Assembly: GCA_958510875.1 (NCBI GenBank)
Contig: OY294068.1
Span: 181,071,411-181,135,410, forward strand
DNA: 64,000 nucleotides
Source: Endomychus coccineus
Taxonomy: Eukaryota; Arthropoda; Insecta; Coleoptera; Endomychidae
Direction: 5' to 3'
Part shown: positions 55,840 through 64,000 of the stretch, in pieces
How the letters are laid out: the number at the start of each line of letters is the position of its first letter
How positions within the stretch are numbered: the stretch's first letter is position 1
The notes under the pieces: model-generated
Told to the model about the DNA's origin: nothing
Database searches by the model: none
The model's input: the letters and a program-made list of their open reading frames with translations, nothing else
Program-made: the position numbers and the translations under genes

Positions 55840-58800
55840 ATGCCAGCGGCTACACTAGGTAGCACCGCTCATCCTAATAATGAAGAATGTGGCATTCGAG
55901 ACGTGTGGGCACACAATTTAGAAGATGAGTTCAAAGCTATAAGACAGGTACTTATAATTTTCTGACATTACTTATCACTAGAAGGTACCAAGTAACTTCA
56001 GTCAAGTAATCTGTTTCATTCAATATTATAGGTTGTTCAGAAATATACCTATGTTGCAATGGACACAGAATTCCCAGGTGTTGTGGCAAGGCCTATTGGG
56101 GAATTCAGAAGTTCGGCAGATTACCAGTATCAAATGTTGAGATGCAATGTAGATTTATTGAGAATAATTCAACTGGGATTAACATTCTTAGATGATAATG
56201 GCAAAACACCAGGAGGATCATATACTACATGGCAATTCAATTTTAAGTTTAACCTACAGTAAGTATTCTTCTAATTTTGTTTATAGAATAACTTTATTCC
56301 TCCTTTCATCATCTATCTTTTTAGTATTTGAAATTGTTTGATAAATGTTACCTAAATAAAAAGTGTAAAATGTAGTGTGTTCGAAGTCAACTTCATAATA
56401 TCTAGTTGATATTTCCTAGTCAAAATGTTTGTTGTGGTGATATCTATAAAATGTAATAGTCAATCTAATGCACCTAGTGAATCGAGTCCAAAAATTTGGA
56501 AACTAATGAAAAATTCGAACTTTGTGTAGTTCTCTACACCTTATTTGATACTTCGTTCAGAGATGGCTCTGGCAGGTCGTTCAGAGATGGCGTTGGAACT
56601 TCGGTCCGAGATGGCGCCGCTGATCATGCTTATTATATTGATTAAATTCCTGTACGAAATTGAATGTTAATATTTCGAAAATTCATTGAGCATCTACAAG
56701 TCGAGCTATCTATATTTGGCCCTTTGATTTAATAATAGTCCAGGCTATGAACCGGAAAATAAAATAAAAAAAACATGTAAGTTCGAATCAAAAAATGTTT
56801 TTTTGCAATAGCTTTAGGAGGTTCTCAGGATCATTCATACACCTTAAAACCTCTTGGGAACCCCAACCCCACCCATTGGGGGCGAAAATGGCCCGAAATC
56901 TCCAAGTCTTGAATTGTATTTTCTACAAAAAAAGGTATATTGGCATTTCGAGTGCACCTAGGGGGTTTTTTGGGTCGCTGAACACGAATCCGTAGCCAGA
57001 TGTACTTGCAATTCATCGCAAGGGTGGCAAAATCGACAAAATTGGCCAATTTTGCACCTCTAATATGTTATTTTGCAATTTACGTGTTTTAGGTATTTCG
57101 AATGCACCAAGGGGTTTTTTGCGTCGCTAAATAAAATACAATTCAAGACTTAGAGATTTCGGGCCATTTTCGCCCCCAATGGGTGGGGATGGGGTTCCCA
57201 AGATGTTTTAAGGTGTATGAATGATCCTGAGAACCTCCTGAAGCTAATGTAAAAAAAATTTTTTGGTTCGAACTTACATGTTTTTTTTCCGGTTCATAGC
57301 CTGGACTACAAGAAACGTGACTTCTAATGGACTAATTAAGTTGCATTACTGAATTTGAAGTAACAGATACAATAAAAAAGAACTATAATAGAAAAACTAC
57401 TACATATCATGTTCTGTCTAAATTTGCTTTAAGCGAACATAATTTGGATTGTAGTAAATTGTGATGAACTAAAAAGTAGAGATGCCACGAATATTCGGCT
57501 ACCATTCGGTATTCTGCCTATTCGGACACTTATTTATTATTCGGTATTCGGCCGAATACCAAATTATGGAAAAAAAGCTCATAATAAATATTACTCAGAA
57601 GCATTTTTATTTTAATACAAAATTAGCATATTTAAGACCTAAAATCTATCAGTGGTAAGTTATGATGAATGAAAACAATTTTTTAAACATTTGTTGAAAG
57701 CAAACAATTGCGTTTTCCCTCATAAATTATTCCTGCTTCCGAAAATAACCGCTCACTATATACACTGCTACCGGGAGATGATAAATAAATCTTAGCAAAT
57801 TCTGCTAGGCTTGAATACTGTTTTGCGTTTGCTGACCACCACTTGTAAGGGTCTGCTGTCCGATCTAGGCGAACTAGGCAAACAGTTTAGTGATTTAATT
57901 TAATGTAACAATCAACAAATAATGCGCGACTTACTTACAAATGGAACAAATACGCCCACGGCGTAGTTACCGAAAGCACTTCAATGATACATGTCGGAAC
58001 CAGTCGCCCGCGAAATATACTAAGCGTCGCCGAATACTCATCCGACGAATATTCGGGGCTTCGGCCGAGATCCTTGCCGAAGATTCGGTATTCGGCAAAA
58101 TCACTATTCGTAGCACCTCTACAGAAAAGTGAAACACGGCGCTGAAAAAATTCTGGATCCAAACATTTAGCACAACGCACATGCGCTCAACGCTCCATAA
58201 TATCGTGTCACGACTTCTGAAATTTTGCTTTATCTTATTTGTGGAGTTGAAATCATTCAAATTTCGTCTATTTATTCCTGTAAAATAGTTGAAAACTATG
58301 CAGATGGACATCATACTAATATTTGATACTATTCCATCTGAATTAGGCCTAACAATCCCGGGGGCCCACTTTACATCGCTCCGTTGGCCATCGTAAAATG
58401 CAAAGTAAATAAAAAGGCTTATAAGGAGTTTAGAAGTTGAATATACAAATTCCTACCTTAAAATAAAATAAATAAAAAAGTTAGATTGCCTACTGTGACG
58501 AATGAATTATTTACAAGAGCTTGTATTTCAGAGAAGATATGTATGCCCAAGATAGCATAGATTTACTAACGAATTCTGGAATTCAGTTCAAGAAACACGA
58601 GGACGAAGGTATTGAACCTTTGGAATTCGCGGAATTGTTGATGACGTCAGGAGTTGTACTTATGGATAATATTAAATGGTTATCGTTTCATTCCGGATAT
58701 GATTTCGGCTACCTAATTAAGTTATTAACAGACAATAATTTACCTCAGGATGAAACTGAATTCTTTGAACTATTGAAATTATATTTTCCCACAATATATG

Positions 58801-61754
58801 ACGTAAAGGTAAACATCATTGAATTGTGTTCAATTCATTCTGTGTACTACATCGGAGTATCTTTTTAGTATTTGATGAAATCGTGTAAAAATTTGAAAGG
58901 TGGTCTCCAGGAAGTCGCCGAACAACTTGATCTTGAGAGAATCGGTCCACAACATCAGGCAGGCTCTGATTCTTTATTGACAGGCATGGCATTCTTCAAA
59001 ATGAAAGAGGTGAGTTTAGGATTTCTAAGTTGATGTAGTGCTCCATCTGGTGGATGTGAATCAATTGAATGTCTGGTTATTAGTTCCAAATTTGGCATCT
59101 AATAAGATATTGCACTAAGAAAGATGCATTTTCCAAAAATATTTTTACAAGAATCCTCGCATACAAATAGGAAAAATATTGGGAGCCAAATTTACCCCTA
59201 CAAAGCTGTTCATATACAGGATGTCCCAATAGTGCTGGGAAATAAAACTACCACTTATTGTAAAGGTCAAAATAAGTCGATTGAATCCAATTTATATAGT
59301 AAAAAAAAGGTCCGTGAGGAGAGTTCAAAGTGTTTTGCAAAAGTGCATTGTAGAAAGTTCCCCTATTTTCAGTAACCATAGAAATTCAAAGGAAATTTTA
59401 GAAGGGTAAAACCACCCTCACCGTGTTCTTCCCAGGTCACCCTAGGGAATCGCCCTGAAAGTTTTTCCTACCTTTTCTACATTGAAAAGTATGACGATTC
59501 CCGAAGTTTCAGGTCTCGACTGTCAATATTGCGCCGAGGAGAACATAAAGAAGTTTTTTTGGCCTTTTTTAAGCAAAAAATAAAATTCGTCTTATCACAA
59601 AATGTTGGAAAATTAGCCTAAAAAAAGTTTTGAAAGCACTTAATCGATCGGAAATTTTCCGTAGAATAGGATGCCGCAGTCATATTAGTGATATCTTGTG
59701 AGGAAAATTCGGAAAATGGGAGAAAACTTCTTTTTTTTGTTCATTTCCCAAAATATTTTTCTAACCTGGCTAAAACTCACAAAATTTGTCTACTTTAAGG
59801 CGAAATTGGACCGGTGGTGACTTTTGCCCATTTTTACCAAAATTTTTACTGTTTTCAAAAAATTTTCCGATTTTTTGACGATTTTTTTTTAATAAGAAAC
59901 ATATTTTGTTGCCTACAATGTAACCAAACGACCCCAGTAAAAAATTGTAAGTAGTTTCCTCAAATTTTCAGAAAATCTTACGTAAAAAACTGTCAAACTC
60001 GCAATTGGTTGTACGTTGGATCTCAAAGTGTCCAAGTTTCTTAAGAATTTTTTTTTCTTCGCTGAATGAATAATAAAAGTAAGGCAACTAACTTCGTAAT
60101 TCTGGTAGATTTCAGTGAAAATTGCATTTTTTTAAAATTCAAGATGAAATTCAAAGTAGTTATTGGTCCAAGAATTCTTGCACGTTCACCCAACTATAAT
60201 TCACTATAAAGATGAAGAGGCTTAGTTGACAAAAAAGTTTATGATTTCTGACAGAAGATTTGAAACCTGATGTTTTCAAAGTTACTGACCCAAAAACATA
60301 AGAAATGATATGTCATACATGATAATTAAAAAAAAAAGAATTTTCATAATTTGGAAAATTTACGTTTTCCATGACTTTTCAGAACAAAACGGTCTAAATT
60401 CGTTATTTCCCAAAAAACCAAAAAACATAAGAAATGATATGTCTTATATACCTCAATCATACGATATTTAACTTTTAAATGTGATTTTTTCTCATAAAGA
60501 GTCATCAATTGAAAATATATATTCGGTTTTCCCGCGCTACGAGTGGAAAATCCGTAGAAAATTGAAATCTGGATAGTCAATTCTTATGGTAAATTTAATG
60601 TCGAACAACTTTTGTTTGAAACTTTTTTCCTAAAATGCATTGTTTTAAAGCTATTAACGTTTTTTGGCCGAAAAACACGGAAAATTGTATATATATATAA
60701 ATAGCGACATTTTCCTACATTGGAGGTTTTCTCTAACAATTTTTTCCGCAATCTACGCAAAATTTCCTAACTTTCTGATACTTTCGAACCAAAAGTCGGA
60801 AAAAAAGTCCCAAAACCCACAAAATCCGGTAAAATCACTGTACTATGTCAGTGTTTTTCCTTCTAAACTATGCGTAATACGGAATTTTCACAAGAGATAC
60901 TAAATGAGAATTTCTGTTGAAAAAAATCTTTGCAAAATTTCATCTAATATGTTCCGCGCATTTGTGAATAGCGCACAAAAATGTGATTTTTCAAGTGAAC
61001 TTTGAACTCTCCTCACGGACAAACTGTACAGTTTGTTACTTTATAAATTGGGTTCAATCGACTTATTTTGACCTCTACAATATGTGGTAGTTTTATTTCC
61101 CAGCAATTTTGGGACATCTTGTATTTACCTAAAATCTTACAGACATTTTCAAAAATAGTTCGATTATTGCTTATGCTTTTTCTGAAGTGCTTGCTGAATT
61201 AAATATGGTTCAGCCATGAGTATTGAGTATTCACCTAATCTTTTGTTTCAATGTGAACTTTGATTTATCTACATTGTTATCGGTTTTAAGTTATTTAGTG
61301 TTTGATTAGTGCGCCATTAATGATATCAAAACAGTGATGTTCAAAGTGTTAGTGTTATTGATTTTGCTTCCGGACCACGTTTTCTGAAGAAATCAAATGT
61401 GTTTTTTTTTCACTTTTATATTCTGTTGCAAGTGAAATCGGTGTTGTTCGAAATTTCGACACTTTTTGAATGTTTATTGGAAAAAAGCATTAATCAAAAG
61501 ACGTTTCTCATATTGCAGGATATGATTGATTCATACTACATATTTAGTTTTTGTTTATTGTACTATTAATTTTTTTATGGTTTATGTATGTACAAGCAAT
61601 GATTTTACATTGAAAAATCTTTTAGATGTTTTTTGAAGATACTATCGATGATTCCAAGTTTTCTGGTCATCTTTATGGCTTGGGCACGTCATTCACAGCA
61701 AACGGATCTTCCACATATAATGCCGATAATGGAGATAATGCAAATTCATCGTGA
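55840..61754 (+). CDS. CNOT7: CCR4-NOT complex subunit 7 (CAF1/Pop2 deadenylase), five coding exons
   Basis: This is the catalytic deadenylase of the CCR4-NOT complex, a DEDDh 3'-5' exonuclease that shortens mRNA poly(A) tails in the cytoplasm. Exons: 55840-55947, 56032-56258, 58532-58808, 58869-59009, 61626-61754. All introns are GT-AG, and the joined frame is 882 nt, 293 residues, close to the usual 285-297. Visible catalytic residues are D47 and E49 ([10 protein letters not shown]), D169 (HSGYDFGYL), H233 and D238 ([14 protein letters not shown]). The N-terminus MPAAT fits the family, as do the binding segments around [18 protein letters not shown] and KYF-type blocks. The C-terminus after HLYGLGTSF is short and Asn/Ser-rich. 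Introns are 84, 2273, 60 and 2616 bp; the two long ones are swollen by transposons (56736-57308, 57477-58125, 59214-61124). No defect is visible. Confidence 0.97.
56736..57308. mobile_element. foldback element D (TAGTCCAG ends) in CNOT7 intron 2
   Basis: Begins TAGTCCAGGCTATGAACCGG (56736) and ends CCGGTTCATAGCCTGGACTA (57308), a perfect 20-base terminal repeat. Arms continue inward for about 190 bases, e.g. CCCACCCATTGGGGGCGAAA near 56870 against TTTCGCCCCCAATGGGTGGG near 57168. 573 bp, non-coding. TA is at both ends, as in elements A and B. It is inserted in an intron of an essential gene. Confidence 0.92.
57477..58125 (-). mobile_element. hAT element relic in CNOT7 intron 2
   Basis: Ends TAGAGATGCCACGAATATTC (57477) and GAATAG...-like complement ending CGTAGCACCTCTA (58125 region) form imperfect inverted repeats. 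Subterminal zones are rich in TATTCGG/CCGAATA motifs. The minus strand at about 57885-57690 encodes [49 protein letters not shown], the classic C-terminal hAT dimerisation domain. Most of the transposase is deleted. A flanking octamer is only approximately repeated (CTAAAAAG / CAGAAAAG). Confidence 0.82.
59214..61124. mobile_element. 1.9-kb inverted-repeat element in CNOT7 intron 4
   Basis: The left end is ATACAGGATGTCCCAATAGT (59214) and the right end, read in reverse, ATACAAGATGTCCCAAAATT (61124). Arms of about 130 bases pair with few mismatches, including AGGTCAAAATAAGTCGATTG and GTCCGTGAGGAGAGTTCAAA. The interior is AT-rich, full of short poly-A/T tracts, and codes for nothing recognisable. 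The ATACAGG.TGTCCCA end is a common type among insect inverted-repeat elements. No transposase, so a large non-autonomous element. Confidence 0.85.
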
Positions 61755-61919
61755 AAGATACTGTATATCATAATATTGCAATTTGGTTTCGTTCATTTCA
61801 TATGCATACTTAACTATTTACAAAGTGTAGTTATGTTAAGTGATGTCAGTTCAATATTTAAAATAGGGAGCTTTGAGATTATCAATAATTTGAAAGATGT
61901 TCACATTCCAGTTTCTCAA

Positions 61920-61979
61920 AATAAAATGTAAAATTGAATATTACCATTATTTATTAATTAAATTTGTATGAACAATAAA
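61920..61979 (+). terminator. candidate poly(A) signals of CNOT7
   Basis: AATAAA occurs at 61920-61925 and at 61974-61979, 166 and 220 bases past the stop codon, on the coding strand. Either could direct 3' end formation; AT-rich context makes chance hits possible. Confidence 0.45.
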
Positions 61980-61989
61980 CCAAGACTCT

Positions 61990-62727
61990 TTTATATTACA
62001 AAGCTCTTTATTGCATATAGCAGTGATTTTAATAATAAAAATTATCATGAATTTCTTATTTTATTATCTGGAATTCATCTTGTTCTCCAATACAATTTAT
62101 CCAGGATTTTTGATGTGGGTGTCTGAGAGCTAGAACAAACCCAATAATGTAGGTTTTCATTTGTTTATAACGTTAAAATTCATCAAACATCTAAACCACA
62201 GTATGGTGAGTAACATATGGTGCTGTGTGAGAGACAGAATTGTGCTGCCTAATTGCGCTAAGACGATTTGGGCATGGAAATTGTCTGAGGGAAAAACTGA
62301 TATAACCTTGCAGGAACAAAACTGTTTAAAGATATTAAATACCTAAAAAGAAAGGTTTTAGTATTCTTCTGATGCTTTTGTGGATGAAAATTTATTTATC
62401 GTCATTATTTGCAGATCTTATCTACAACACAAATTAGAGATTTTCGAGGTGTGATAAATCTTTACGCGAAATTTTAATTATTTAATTTCAAACACGGATC
62501 CAAGTTTAATTCCTACAATGCTACAAAAATGTTATAATTACTGCCAGTTCAGAGGTCTAATGTTATATCCCATCTTCAGGAAAGTAAACAATTTTTTTAA
62601 AATTTAATTTAATAATTAATACATAATTTCTAATTTAAAATCATATAACCTTAATTATTAATCCGGAGAATCGAGCAATTTCAGAATACAAAATAAATAT
62701 AAATAAATACAATATTGTAAATACATA
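61990..62727. other. gene-free stretch after CNOT7
   Basis: AT-rich, no supported gene. The open frame 62161-62346 has no domain. Confidence 0.4.
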
Positions 62728-63725
62728 CCGGGTACCGGGATATCAAAAATTATCTTGGTCAAGGGTGGTTGTGGAATCTAAAACGTGTGTCTTACTTTAC
62801 GTTATCAAAACTTGTGTCAAATTAATTAATTTAAAGTTTCTAAAAGTGAGAAATTTCGCAATTTTATACGAATGTTATAACACTCAGAAGTCTCTAGCGC
62901 TTTAGACTCCGGGATTTTCACGTCGCCTATCGAAATTAGAAGGTTCGAATTGTATAAAAACACAATTGCATGAACGCCAGACGTCCTATGTAATTAGCTA
63001 CGAACGTAATCATTTTGACATATGCCTCGAGGAGCTCAGCTAGAGTTTATACTTTTTACCTCGATCTTGTTAATTCGGGGCCGTTTTAACCCGTGCGGCC
63101 GGCGCCAGCTGTAATAAAGTGTTTTCGGCTATAGGCCGCTAGCTTTTAACCGCTTTTGGGTATATTTTAGTAGAAAATTCCCTTTGGTACGTGGCACGTT
63201 AGACGCGCGAAGCTGAGACCTGAGTACCTGTTTCTATTTTAATTACATTTTCCATTTGATCGACATTTTGGGGCCCGAGACTATGCTATTTAGTTGGCCC
63301 CGTTCATAAACTAACGACATGGAGCGAAAACCGCATGCGAAAAGTCCTCGTAAAGACGTTCTACGTTCCGAAGATTTGCACTTTTCTAACTCGCGAGCTA
63401 CGCGCTCCTCACGTGAACGTCATTCGATTTATCGAAAATTAACCAATTTAAAACAGTTTTCGACCCCGTTTGTGGCTATTGCGACCTTGTAAAAGGTTCA
63501 AAGTTAACATTTCGTTTTACATTCCACAACCACCCTTGACCAGGATAATTTTTAATTTGTAGTTCATTATTGTTTTACAACTGAAATAAATAGGTATGAA
63601 ATTTGTAGGTTATTGATGATGTCAGTGTGACAGTGACATAATTATTTCAAACGTAAAGTAAGACACATGTTTTAGATTCCACAACCACCCTTGACCAAGA
63701 TAATTTTTGATATCTCGGTACCACG
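62728..63725. mobile_element. inverted-repeat element with GC-richer core
   Basis: The left end CCGGGTACCGGGATATCAAA (62728) pairs with the right end TTTGATATCTCGGTACCACGG (63725 side). Arms run about 72 bases and include TTATCTTGGTCAAGGGTGGT and GTCTTACTTTACGT. The right-hand arm sequence ATTCCACAACCACCCTTGAC also occurs a second time at 63521-63540, so the right end is partly duplicated. The core (about 62890-63480) is richer in CpG than its surroundings and holds no long open frame. Confidence 0.78.
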
Positions 63726-64000
63726 GTCGTACATACAGGTCTGGGGTCTCTTACGCGTCGCCAAACTCGTAGTCCCTCGCTCAGCCACTAGCTAGCGCTT
63801 GGATCGAAGTGGTAAAACGATTTCTTTCCCGAGCAGTATTAGAAGTATTCTGATTTGAGAGAGGAGTAAAATGTTACTCTTGTCAAAATGTATTACTCAC
63901 CTTAAGAATAACTTCCCTCGTTAAAACGATTTCTATCCGGAATCGCAAGCATCCACTTTTTTCGCATTTCCGCATCTTTCGGCACTTTAAAAACAGAAGT

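Noticed and set aside
1..64000. tRNA, rRNA genes and CRISPR arrays
   Set aside because: I looked for tRNA-like cloverleaf arms with A/B boxes, rRNA-like conserved blocks and regularly spaced short repeats and saw none. A tRNA scan would be decisive.

Overview
This is a gene-poor, AT-rich, intron-containing arthropod sequence, almost certainly insect. The main evidence is (a) long arrays of the five-base insect telomere repeat TTAGG, (b) one clear multi-exon housekeeping gene, the CCR4-NOT deadenylase CNOT7/Pop2, and (c) a dense graveyard of insect transposons: mariner, hAT, Crypton, RTE, Jockey/R1-like LINEs, Penelope-like, Ty3/gypsy and several long foldback elements. No bacterial features are present. 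I cannot name the species.

Layout. 1-10 kb: a mariner copy split by a hAT insertion with perfect 8-bp target duplications, a foldback element (2804-3548), a LINE relic (4860-5935), and a 2.3-kb CGGBP1-like hAT that itself carries a 225-bp MITE. 10-20 kb: a minus-strand LINE relic, a putative small two-exon gene for a Cys-rich protein (14256-14736), an LTR-like repeat, a gypsy RNase H relic and a decayed Crypton tyrosine recombinase (17970-19033). 20-36 kb: LINE, mariner, RTE, Penelope-like and Jockey relics, a tandem repeat with a unit of about 300 bp, and two large foldback elements; one of these (23642-25277) sits cleanly inside the RTE reverse transcriptase. 36-43.3 kb: sparse, with an LTR-like copy, a mariner relic and Jockey-like RT relics, one with an internal triplication. 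43.9-47.8 kb: interstitial TTAGG arrays invaded by three near-identical units of about 0.97-0.99 kb, each starting at the same base after TTAGG and ending in a poly(A) tract before the next TTAGG array. 49.7-52.3 kb: two more LINE relics on the minus strand. 55.6-61.75 kb: the CNOT7 gene, five coding exons, with introns 2 and 4 enlarged by a foldback element, a hAT relic and a 1.9-kb inverted-repeat element. 62.7-63.7 kb: one more inverted-repeat element with a GC-richer core.

How it fits together. Only CNOT7 can be called a functional gene with confidence. The rest is transposons at different stages of decay, often nested, which allows relative dating. The most unusual feature is the telomere-repeat locus: a short element without an RT gene that looks like a poly(A)-tailed retroelement specialised for TTAGG targets, and whose body is a row of stem-loops and alternating internal repeats. 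Second is a foldback family with shared TAGTCCAG...CTGGACTA ends and three members in this window.
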